Shown here in pieces: positions 1-7,549 of a stretch of DNA of 12,912 nt (its first letter is position 1; the number at the start of each line of letters is the position of its first letter). The notes under the pieces were generated by a model. The model saw only the letters and a list, made by a program, of their open reading frames with translations, had not been told where the DNA came from and searched no databases. This DNA is from Bacteroidales bacterium. GTDB taxonomy: Bacteria; Bacteroidota; Bacteroidia; Bacteroidales; UBA7960. The position numbers and the translations under genes were made by a program. The stretch is from assembly GCA_003557965.1 (NCBI GenBank), contig PWND01000160.1, forward strand, positions 1 to 12,912, written 5' to 3'.

Positions 1-2
1 TA

Positions 3-3000
3 ATAAATATAGCTCTGCTTTATACCAGGCTAAACGAATATGAGCACGCAGTAACTTATTGGGAAATAGCATTAAATGTGAGCCTTGATAGCCATAATTA
101 TAATCATCTTGGAATGATATATTCAAATCTTGGAGCCGCTTATTATAAAATTCAGGATTTCAACAAAGCATTAAAACATTATACGAACTTATATGAAGTT
201 GCAAAAGGCAATGAGCAATTTAATAAAAAAGTAAACGCCTTGAATAATATTGCCATATTGCAATATCATTTTAACAATTTGGAAAGTTCTGCAGAAGCTT
301 GGCAACAGGCATTGAACCTGGCTATGCAAACAGGGCAGGGGCAGGTTGTTTTTGATGCATTGCTTAATTTAAGCAGCATTTACAACCAGGTTGGCAATAA
401 TGAAAAATCCATAGATTATTATGAGCAATACTTACAACTTGCCCAACAAGTTGATGATCCTGTTTTTGCTGCCCGCTCAGTTTTAGGGATGGCAGAAATA
501 CAAAAGCAAGCAGGAAGCTATATTAAGGCAAGAGAGTATTTTCTTCAAGCAAGTAATGAGTTTGCTGAAATGGAAGATTTTAAAACTGTAGCAGAAATTA
601 ATAACTCAATAGCAAAAACTTATTTTAAAGAGAATAACATTAATACTGCTATTCAAGCTTATTATAAAAATATTCAGCAAGACACTATTGATAATCTTAT
701 TATAGCAGAATCATACCGGGGAATTGCTGATTGTTACCGTATATTAAGACAAGCAGAGCCGGCAATTAAATACTATAACAAAGCTCTTAATTTTTATCAA
801 AAGGAAAATAAGCCAGACAGGTCAGCATCTATATTAAATATTTTAGCTCATGTTCAGGAAGTTAATGGTAATTTGCCGGGGGCAATAGCTCTTTATGAAC
901 AGGCACTTGAATTAGCATCAATTAGTGGAAATAAAGAAGCCGAAGCAGCTATTTATAATAACCTTGGAGTTGTGTACAGGCATTTAGGCGACCTGCCACG
1001 AGCACGCAATTCCTACATTAAAGCTATGGATATATACCAGGCAATTAATAACCAGGATGCAGTAGCTTATTGTTATAATAACCTGGGAATAATATATGAG
1101 CTTTCAGGAGATTTTACCAAAGCAGAAAACTATTATGAACGTTCACTCAGCATAAAGCAATTTAGCGATGATGTGCAAGGACTGGCTACAAGCTTAATAA
1201 ATATTGGAAATATTCAAAAAATTCAGGGAAATCCCTCACAAGCAAGAGTTTATTATAAAAGAGCTTTGAAAATAAGTGAAGAGATAAATGACCTTCAGGG
1301 AGTAGCTTTAGTGCTCGTTAATCTTTCAGGGCTTTACCTCGAAATTGAGGATTTTGATAATGCAATTGAGTATGCAAAAAGGAGTAAGCAACTGGCAAAA
1401 GATGGTGACTATCTTGCTGTGCTCAAAGAATCATACAGAAACTTAGCCTATATTTATCACTTCACGGAAAAATTTGATCTTGCCGAAGATGCTTATCTTA
1501 AAGTTATTGAATTTAATCATGAGGAGGTCGAAAGAAACTTTTCAATTCTCTCTGAAAGTGAGAAAGAGTTATTTTTTAATACTGTTGAGGATGATTTTGC
1601 GAAGTTTCATTCTTTTGCCCTGCAACGATACAACAGCAATCCGGAAATATCTACTTATGTTTATAATAATTTGTTGAAAAATAAAGGCTTGTTGCTAAAA
1701 TCATCCACAGCAATGAGAAATGCAATACTTGCCAGCGGTAATGAGTCGCTTATCAATACTTATGAGCAGTGGATACAGCTAAAGCAGGAAATAGCACAGT
1801 TATATACACTCCCGCTTGAGGAACGTGCTGTAAATGTTGATGTATTGGAAGAGCAGGCAAACAGCCTTGAAAGATCACTGGTTAGGAATTCATCCGAATT
1901 TAGTGAATTTGAGGAATCACTGAATATTACATGGAAGGATGTTAGAAATAGCCTTAACCCCGGTGAAGTGGCTATAGAGTTCACTAATTTTGAACATGAA
2001 CAAAGAAATATTTATTGTGCGCTTATATTAAAGTACGAATCAGAACATCCTGAATTTGTGAAGCTCTTTTTTGAAGACGAAATGGAAAGCATTATGGAAG
2101 GTTTTACTGGTAGCAATTATCAGTACATAAATGAATTATATGGCAGGTTAGCTCACCCTGAAACAAAACTTTATGAAACTATTTGGAGCCCATTAGAGGA
2201 ATACCTGGAGGGTATTTCTAAAGTTTACCTTTCTCCTTCCGGATTATTGCATGAAGTTTCATTTTCTGCTATTAGTAAAGGCAGAAAGCATTTTATAAGT
2301 GATGATTTTGAATTGTTGAATCTTAGTACCACAGCCTACATTACAAGCCCGCAGGAATTTGAAATTGGCAGAGAAACAAGCCTGGCATTATTTGGAGGTA
2401 TTAAATATACAATTGAAAGTATGGATAATTCCTGGGAATACTTACCGGGAACTTTGGAAGAGATTAATATAATTGAAAATATTGTAGATGGATATTTTGA
2501 TTCATTAATAGTTATGTCAGGATATGAAGCCACTGAAGCAAAGTTTAAAAGAGTTGCACCGGAAAATAACATTTTACATATTGCAACACATGGGTTTTTC
2601 TACCCCGACCCTGATGTTATTGATCAAATAATGGAGCTGGATGTGCAATACGAAGATGTCCAGTTTAGAGCAGGTGCACCGGGCTTTGGATTAAATAACT
2701 TTGTAAGAAACAACAACCCTTTAATGCGTTCAGGATTGGTATTTGCAGGAGTTAACGATTATTGGTCTGGAGCTAAAGCAGTTACTGATGAGGATGCTGT
2801 CCTGACTGCACTTGAAGTTATTAATATTGACCTTAGAAACAGCCAACTTGCAGTTATGTCTGCATGCGAAACCGGCCTTGGTGAAATAAGAGGTAGTGAA
2901 GGTGTTTACGGGCTACAAAGAGCTTTTAAGATGGCCGGTGCCAAATACCTGATAATGAGTCTGTGGCAGGTCCCTGATAAAGAAACTGCTGAATTTATGA

Positions 3001-3122
3001 CATTGTTTTATGAATTTCTAATTAATGAAAATGATTTACATGTTGCTTTTGCTAACGCACAAAGCATTATGAGAGAAAAGTATGACCCTTTCTTTTGGGC
3101 GGCATTTGTTTTAATTGAATAA
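3..3122 (+). CDS. TPR-repeat CHAT-domain (caspase-like) protease, 5' end off window
   Basis: The reading frame is open from the first complete codon at position 3, and the residues before the GTG at 78 continue the TPR pattern, so that GTG is an internal Val codon and the true start lies to the left. The visible part is 1039 residues. Residues 1 to about 515 hold roughly 13 tetratricopeptide repeats of about 40 residues (recurring Asn-Asn-Leu-Gly and Tyr-Tyr...Ala-Leu positions), the longer type usual in CHAT partners. After a helical linker, a CHAT domain runs from about 645 to the end. The expected catalytic dyad is present: His863 in ATHGFF (2589-2591) and Cys955 in SACETGLGE (2865-2867). 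The C-terminus WAAFVLIE is the normal CHAT end, so the 3' side is complete. By family knowledge it is a cysteine peptidase whose TPR array binds a partner or substrate. Substrate and cell location cannot be seen because the N-terminus is missing. Confidence 0.93.
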   Translation: MNIALLYTRLNEYEHAVTYWEIALNVSLDSHNYNHLGMIYSNLGAAYYKIQDFNKALKHYTNLYEVAKGNEQFNKKVNALNNIAILQYHFNNLESSAEAWQQALNLAMQTGQGQVVFDALLNLSSIYNQVGNNEKSIDYYEQYLQLAQQVDDPVFAARSVLGMAEIQKQAGSYIKAREYFLQASNEFAEMEDFKTVAEINNSIAKTYFKENNINTAIQAYYKNIQQDTIDNLIIAESYRGIADCYRILRQAEPAIKYYNKALNFYQKENKPDRSASILNILAHVQEVNGNLPGAIALYEQALELASISGNKEAEAAIYNNLGVVYRHLGDLPRARNSYIKAMDIYQAINNQDAVAYCYNNLGIIYELSGDFTKAENYYERSLSIKQFSDDVQGLATSLINIGNIQKIQGNPSQARVYYKRALKISEEINDLQGVALVLVNLSGLYLEIEDFDNAIEYAKRSKQLAKDGDYLAVLKESYRNLAYIYHFTEKFDLAEDAYLKVIEFNHEEVERNFSILSESEKELFFNTVEDDFAKFHSFALQRYNSNPEISTYVYNNLLKNKGLLLKSSTAMRNAILASGNESLINTYEQWIQLKQEIAQLYTLPLEERAVNVDVLEEQANSLERSLVRNSSEFSEFEESLNITWKDVRNSLNPGEVAIEFTNFEHEQRNIYCALILKYESEHPEFVKLFFEDEMESIMEGFTGSNYQYINELYGRLAHPETKLYETIWSPLEEYLEGISKVYLSPSGLLHEVSFSAISKGRKHFISDDFELLNLSTTAYITSPQEFEIGRETSLALFGGIKYTIESMDNSWEYLPGTLEEINIIENIVDGYFDSLIVMSGYEATEAKFKRVAPENNILHIATHGFFYPDPDVIDQIMELDVQYEDVQFRAGAPGFGLNNFVRNNNPLMRSGLVFAGVNDYWSGAKAVTDEDAVLTALEVINIDLRNSQLAVMSACETGLGEIRGSEGVYGLQRAFKMAGAKYLIMSLWQVPDKETAEFMTLFYEFLINENDLHVAFANAQSIMREKYDPFFWAAFVLIE

Positions 3123-3135
3123 TTAAAAAAAACCA

Positions 3136-3165
3136 TTGCCAAATAATTATAAATTCATAACTTTA
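3136..3165 (+). promoter_or_regulatory. Candidate Bacteroidota promoter for the secreted-protein/phosphatase pair
   Basis: TTG at 3136-3138 is followed after 19 bases by TAACTTTA at 3158-3165. This matches the Bacteroidota housekeeping pattern (TTG or TTTG, about 19 bases, TAnnTTTG) except for the last base. Transcription would begin near 3171, about 90 bases before the ATG at 3261. The region is very AT-rich, so a chance match is quite possible. If it is real, the two genes downstream can be expressed apart from the CHAT gene. Confidence 0.3.
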
Positions 3166-3260
3166 TATTTTAAATCTTATTTTTACAGTTTATTAATGCC
3201 TAAGTTAAGTCGATTAAATAATTAACTCATTTCAATTAATAATATCAAAAAAGTAAACAC

Positions 3261-4064
3261 ATGAAATCACTTACAATCACAAAAGCCCAAATTGTAACCT
3301 TTTTGTTTCTGTTATGCTTTATATCTTTAAAAGCACAAGACTACAGAACTATCAGGGTAAATGGAACTATCGTTATTGAAAGAAACAATATTCCATTACA
3401 AACCGGAACTACCTTTGAAGAAGAAGATGACCTTCTTTTTAAAACTCCTAATTCAATAGCTACTGTTATTAATTCTGAAAAAGGAAGATTTGTTTTAAGG
3501 CCTGATGATACCGATCTGGCCTATGCCAGGGCTAACTTTACCCCTGCAATGAGTAATATCAGCTCAAGAAGCGGTGCTTTCATGACTGCACTTGACATAA
3601 AAAACCACATAAGTGGAGATTATGTGTTTTTTGATGAAATGTTTCTTATTATAAACAAAGATGTGTTTCCTATGAATGAAGATAAATTCTTCTTTCTAAG
3701 GTATAATTATGAAGGAGAAAAAGTAAATAAAATGCTTTCGTTTAATCAGGATTCATTATTTATTAATACTTCAGAAGTTTTTACTGTTGATGATAAAAAA
3801 ATTAACTACGAACTTGTTGAAGAAATTGAGTTGTGGTATATGGAAAGGGATGAAGGTAATAAAATTACAATGCTAAGCAGTTTCAATCCTGTAGTAATAA
3901 ATAATGAAGAATTAAAAAACGAGTTAAGTATAATTTTTGATGTGTATGCTGACAGGCCCGAAGAAAAGAGAAGGCAGGAAGCATTTTCATTTGTTCAGGA
4001 ATTTTATGGCACCTCAAACCAGGAAAACTTTGACAATTGGCTAATTAAGCACATGGAGAAATAA
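3261..4064 (+). CDS. Secreted protein with FecR-like N-terminal half, function unknown
   Basis: This is a 267-residue protein. Residues 1-26 form a Sec signal peptide: basic start, hydrophobic core around 11-23, and a likely cut after Lys-Ala-Gln26. The mature protein is therefore expected in the periplasm or outside the cell. Residues about 28-82 look like the FecR beta fold: a short strand containing Val-Asn-Gly-Thr, then a 'Leu-Gln-Thr-Gly-Thr-Thr-Phe' turn, then 'Lys-Thr-Pro-Asn-Ser...Ala' followed by a strand ending Gly-Arg-Phe-Val-Leu-Arg. The FecR likeness is a pattern judgement, not a database hit. Residues 90-267 match nothing I recognise; they are rich in acidic and aromatic residues and have no second membrane segment. 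The gene sits 138 bases after the CHAT gene and 31 bases before the phosphatase gene, and is probably co-transcribed with the latter. The ATG is preceded by A-rich sequence with no Shine-Dalgarno, as is usual in Bacteroidota. Confidence 0.8.
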   Translation: MKSLTITKAQIVTFLFLLCFISLKAQDYRTIRVNGTIVIERNNIPLQTGTTFEEEDDLLFKTPNSIATVINSEKGRFVLRPDDTDLAYARANFTPAMSNISSRSGAFMTALDIKNHISGDYVFFDEMFLIINKDVFPMNEDKFFFLRYNYEGEKVNKMLSFNQDSLFINTSEVFTVDDKKINYELVEEIELWYMERDEGNKITMLSSFNPVVINNEELKNELSIIFDVYADRPEEKRRQEAFSFVQEFYGTSNQENFDNWLIKHMEK

Positions 4065-4095
4065 GCAGAAAGTTATAATAAATAAAAAATGTTTT

Positions 4096-7000
4096 ATGCG
4101 GAGAAAAATTTCTGCTATTATCCTGTTGCTCTTTTTACTAATTAGCACTGGCATATATGCAAATACTAAAAAGCCCGAAGTAAGTAAATTTAGCCGGCAT
4201 TTTGTTGTCAACTACTCACAAAGAGAATATGGTGATTCTTGTGCTGCCCAAAACTGGTCAGTTGCCCAGGCGCATGATGGTATTATGTATTTTGGAAACG
4301 CCTTCAGAGTGCTTGAATTTGATGGCGTAAACTGGAACAACACCCGTACAACAATCAATTCTTTGTATGTTACAGCCCTTATGGCAGGCACAAATGGGAA
4401 TGTTTATGTTGGAGCTAATAATGAATTTGGATATCTAAAGAATAACAAATTTGGCGCAAAAGAATATATTTCTATTTCTGACTCCTTAAGCCTCGAAGAT
4501 TCATACTTTTCAAATATCTGGAGAATTTATGACTATAATAACAAGGTTTTGTTTTTTGCCCAGGAAAAAATATTTTTATGGGATGGGGAAAACTTAGATA
4601 TTATTAATCCTCAAACGTCATTTCACCTTGCATTTGTGCTTGATGAACAACTATATGTAAGACAGAGAGGAATCGGGTTAATGAAATACTCTAATGATGA
4701 GTTTGTTATAGTTAATAAAGGAGATAAATTTAAGGATTTCGGCGTATTTGGTATTTTCCCATTCCCCGATAAGGAAGCCTGCCTGATTATAACACAAGAA
4801 GCAGGTTTTTTTAAGATGCAAAACAATAAAAAGATTATCCCCGTAAATACCCCTTATTATGATTACTTAAACTCTGCCGGTATTATTGGAGGGATTTTGC
4901 TTCATGATGGAAATATTGCCCTAAATACCCTTAGAAATGGTGTAATAATAATTGATTTTGAAGGAAACATCAAAACAATAATTGACCAAAATAGTGGTTT
5001 GAGAGATAATGAAATAAAACAGGTTTATCAGGACAACAATAATCAACTTTGGCTGGCTCATAATTCCGGTGTAAGTATGGTTAGTTACAATTCAACACTA
5101 CAGGTTTATGACTTTAATACAGGCTTATTTGGTAATTATCAGTCGGTGGCTGTTCACAATAACAGTATATTTGCCGGGACTACAATAGGCCTTTTTAAAA
5201 AAAATGTAATACCATCTGATAGAATATTCCAACACTTTAAGCAAGTAGAAGGCTTTAATGCAGAAGTAAAAAAGCTATTATCGGTTAATGATTACATTGT
5301 TATTGGCTCGCCTGAAGGATTGTATGCATGGGGCACCAACACAGGTGTTTTTAAAATTGCTGATATTGATGCTACTGCTATTTATTGGTCGGAAAAAAGC
5401 AATCGGCTCTTTGTTTCGGGTAATGATGGTTTATTTATTTTTACCAGCAAACCCAAATGGCAAATGGTTGCAGCTTATGAAGAGCTTGCAATTTATGAAC
5501 CTTTAGGCATTGCAGAAAACCTTTCCAATCCCTACGAAAGTTCTGAAATTTGGATTGGCACATTAAATGATGGTGTTTGGCAATTATTTATAGAGGAAGA
5601 TTATTCTTACGATTTTGAACTTTATATAGGCAGGGCAGACGGGCTTGGTTCATCATGGGTTAAACCCCTGATGTTTGATAATGAAGTATTGTTTGGTTTG
5701 CCTGACGGCCTTATGCGATTTGTTGATGAAAAAGAAATTATCAGCTCACTACCTGATTCTCTTCAAGAAGAATCAACAAATATCAGGGGCTATTTTGAGT
5801 TTTACAATATTCCCGGGAAAGAAGAACAGGTTATAACGCACTTGCTGAAGAAGTTTAATAAGGTATGGTTAAGTGCTAATTATAGAATATACTTTGGTGA
5901 TGACTTAGATAATTTAAGCCACTTCCCATTTCAAACTATGGAGTTAGGTAGAATTTTTGATATTCAACCGGCTGACTCTGCTACTATATGGTTAGCTACT
6001 GATGATGGACTGGCAAAGGTTAATACCACCTGGCGCGATGATTATGCGCAAAATCCTCTGATTAATCTTAGAAAAATCGTTACGAGAAATGATTCCGTGC
6101 TGTTTCACTCTTATAGCCACGCAGATAAAGAACTGTCAAAAACATTACCATACTCATTAAATGAAATCAGATTTCATTATTCATCCCAATATAATGAAAA
6201 CGGCTTTAAAGCTTTATACTCTTATAAGCTGCAAGGATTTGACACAGAGTGGTCGGAGTGGAGTGTGCTTAGCAATAATGCATATTTTAACCTTAGAGAA
6301 GGGGACTACACTTTTAAAGTAAAAGCAAAAGACCCTTACGATAATGAAAGCGAAATTATAAAGTATGAATTCAGAATATTGCCACCATGGTACAGAACAT
6401 CCTGGGCATATATTTTATATGGTATTTCAGCTTTATTGCTTGTTTTGCTTATTGTCAAACTTAGTATTATGAGGCTGAAAGCAAAAAATATTCAGCTTGA
6501 AAAAATTATTGAAAAAAGAACTGAAGAAATACGCAAACAAAAAGATGAAATTGCCAACCAGCACAAAATCGTTGTTCAGCAAAAGGAAGCTATTACCAGT
6601 AGTATCAGGTATGCAAGCAGAATACAAAATGCATTGGTGCCCCAGGAAGAGTATCTGAAGGAATTCCTACCGGAAAGTTTTATTTTCTGGATTCCGAGAG
6701 ATATTGTAAGTGGTGATTTTTACTGGATAAAACATTCAAAACCTTATATATCAATTGTTGCAGCAGATTGTACCGGACATGGCGTACCCGGTGCTTTTAT
6801 GAGTATGCTGGGAATAGCTTTTCTCAACGAACTCGCACAAAGGGAAAAACCCGGTGAAGTCGCTTCAGTGCTCGAACACCTTAGAAACTATATTAAAAAT
6901 ACACTGGGACAAACCGGTAGTGTAACTGAGCAAAAAGATGGAATGGTTATGGCATTTTGTACATTAAATACCGAAACCTTAAAATTATATTTTGCCGGGG

Positions 7001-7341
7001 CAAACACGCCTTTGTGGATTTATAGAGATAACGAGCTTATTGAATATAAGCCCACAAAAAATCCTATCGGGATTCACCTAAGGGAAGTTCCTTTTGAAGC
7101 AAACCAGATTCAAATGAAAAAAAATGATGTGGTGTATATGTTTTCTGATGGGTATGTTGACCAGTTTGGCGGTGATGAGGGTAAAAAGTTTGGTAAAAGA
7201 ATGTTTAGGGAGTACTTGTTGAGTATTCACCATTTACCGTTGGAGGAACAGAAAAAACAATTAGGAGAAAATTTAAAGAAATGGATGAGAGATGAATATA
7301 CACAACTTGACGATATACTTGTTATGGCTTTTAAAGTGTGA
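4096..7341 (+). CDS. Exported propeller / Y_Y_Y sensor with cytoplasmic SpoIIE-type PP2C phosphatase
   Basis: This 1081-residue protein appears to be a one-piece transmembrane receptor. Residues 1-22 are a signal peptide. Residues about 35-650 form the two-component-regulator propeller, with repeated blades such as AQNWSVAQAHDGIMYFGN (52-69), VYVGANNEFGYL and WIGTLNDGVW. Residues about 685-763 are the Y_Y_Y domain (YSYKLQGFDTEWSEW). A single membrane helix spans about 769-790, then a charged coiled coil runs from 795 to 835. Residues about 840-1081 are the SpoIIE/PP2C phosphatase. The expected metal-binding acidic residues are visible: Asp874 in GDFYW, Asp891 in ADCTGHG, Asp948 in QKDGM, Asp1018 in SDGY and Asp1072/Asp1073 in LDDI. 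So the enzyme is probably an active Mn/Mg Ser/Thr phosphatase. No HisKA, ATPase or DNA-binding domain is fused, unlike classical hybrid two-component systems. Its phosphoprotein substrate, presumably an STAS anti-anti-sigma-like protein, is not in the window. The propeller ligand cannot be inferred. Confidence 0.93.
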   Translation: MRRKISAIILLLFLLISTGIYANTKKPEVSKFSRHFVVNYSQREYGDSCAAQNWSVAQAHDGIMYFGNAFRVLEFDGVNWNNTRTTINSLYVTALMAGTNGNVYVGANNEFGYLKNNKFGAKEYISISDSLSLEDSYFSNIWRIYDYNNKVLFFAQEKIFLWDGENLDIINPQTSFHLAFVLDEQLYVRQRGIGLMKYSNDEFVIVNKGDKFKDFGVFGIFPFPDKEACLIITQEAGFFKMQNNKKIIPVNTPYYDYLNSAGIIGGILLHDGNIALNTLRNGVIIIDFEGNIKTIIDQNSGLRDNEIKQVYQDNNNQLWLAHNSGVSMVSYNSTLQVYDFNTGLFGNYQSVAVHNNSIFAGTTIGLFKKNVIPSDRIFQHFKQVEGFNAEVKKLLSVNDYIVIGSPEGLYAWGTNTGVFKIADIDATAIYWSEKSNRLFVSGNDGLFIFTSKPKWQMVAAYEELAIYEPLGIAENLSNPYESSEIWIGTLNDGVWQLFIEEDYSYDFELYIGRADGLGSSWVKPLMFDNEVLFGLPDGLMRFVDEKEIISSLPDSLQEESTNIRGYFEFYNIPGKEEQVITHLLKKFNKVWLSANYRIYFGDDLDNLSHFPFQTMELGRIFDIQPADSATIWLATDDGLAKVNTTWRDDYAQNPLINLRKIVTRNDSVLFHSYSHADKELSKTLPYSLNEIRFHYSSQYNENGFKALYSYKLQGFDTEWSEWSVLSNNAYFNLREGDYTFKVKAKDPYDNESEIIKYEFRILPPWYRTSWAYILYGISALLLVLLIVKLSIMRLKAKNIQLEKIIEKRTEEIRKQKDEIANQHKIVVQQKEAITSSIRYASRIQNALVPQEEYLKEFLPESFIFWIPRDIVSGDFYWIKHSKPYISIVAADCTGHGVPGAFMSMLGIAFLNELAQREKPGEVASVLEHLRNYIKNTLGQTGSVTEQKDGMVMAFCTLNTETLKLYFAGANTPLWIYRDNELIEYKPTKNPIGIHLREVPFEANQIQMKKNDVVYMFSDGYVDQFGGDEGKKFGKRMFREYLLSIHHLPLEEQKKQLGENLKKWMRDEYTQLDDILVMAFKV

Positions 7342-7365
7342 TATATTTTTCCGTTTTTTAAAAAG

Positions 7366-7405
7366 AACTATGATAGAGTAATTGTTTTAGGTTTATTTCA
7401 TAGTT
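7366..7405 (+). terminator. Possible weak terminator hairpin after the phosphatase gene
   Basis: AACTATGA at 7366-7373 is complementary to TCATAGTT at 7398-7405, with a G-T and an A-T pair available just outside. The 24-base loop begins about 25 bases after the phosphatase stop codon, and TTG follows the second arm. The stem is AT-rich and the trailing T-run is short, so as a terminator it would be weak. The second arm overlaps a promoter-like -7 element. Confidence 0.22.
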
Positions 7406-7408
7406 TTG
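7382..7408 (+). promoter_or_regulatory. Candidate TAnnTTTG promoter upstream of the hybrid kinase
   Basis: TAGTTTTG at 7401-7408 is an exact match to the Bacteroidota -7 consensus TAnnTTTG. The nearest upstream TTG is at 7382-7384, only 16 bases away, slightly closer than the usual 17-23. Transcription would start near 7415, inside the inverted repeat at 7409-7429, leaving a leader of about 135 bases before the kinase ATG. Confidence 0.3.
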
Positions 7409-7429
7409 TAATAACTTGAATTGTTATTA
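7409..7429. repeat. Perfect 7-base inverted repeat with 7-base spacer, possible operator
   Basis: TAATAAC at 7409-7415 and GTTATTA at 7423-7429 are perfect reverse complements separated by TTGAATT. The dyad directly abuts the TAGTTTTG element at 7401-7408, so it sits where a transcription start or an operator would lie. Its form suits a dimeric DNA-binding protein, but short AT-rich dyads arise often by chance in this composition, and no second copy is visible in the window. Confidence 0.3.
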
Positions 7430-7463
7430 ACATAAGTAAATTGTCAAATTCCTTTATACTACA

Positions 7464-7493
7464 TTGAAATATTGAGTAATGTATTTGTATAAT
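7464..7493 (+). promoter_or_regulatory. Alternative sigma70-like promoter for the hybrid kinase
   Basis: TTGAAA at 7464-7469 and TATAAT at 7488-7493 are separated by 18 bases: five of six and six of six matches to the classical -35/-10 boxes. The start would be near 7500, giving a leader of about 50 bases. Bacteroidota housekeeping sigma factors normally prefer TAnnTTTG, so despite the good match this may not be used, and AT-rich sequence makes chance matches common. Confidence 0.25.
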
Positions 7494-7549
7494 AGGTTGT
7501 AGGAATAAAAGCATCATAATAAAGTAAAGAGCAAAGCATTATCGTTTTT

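Noticed and set aside
3..3122. Possible CRISPR-associated Csx29-like TPR-CHAT protease or gasdermin-activating defence protease
   Set aside because: TPR plus CHAT is shared with those systems, but no Cas gene, CRISPR repeat, gasdermin-like protein or other defence gene occurs in the window. The domain pair alone does not show this role.
3123..3260. Overlapping AT-rich palindromes (ATTAAT, TAATTAA) before the secreted-protein gene
   Set aside because: All are six to seven bases of pure A/T in a region nearly free of G and C. They are expected by chance and have no consistent spacing. Only the promoter-like pair was kept, at low confidence.
4089..4091. ATG just upstream of the phosphatase gene as an alternative start
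   Set aside because: It is in a different frame from the gene. The ATG at 4096 opens directly into a good signal peptide.
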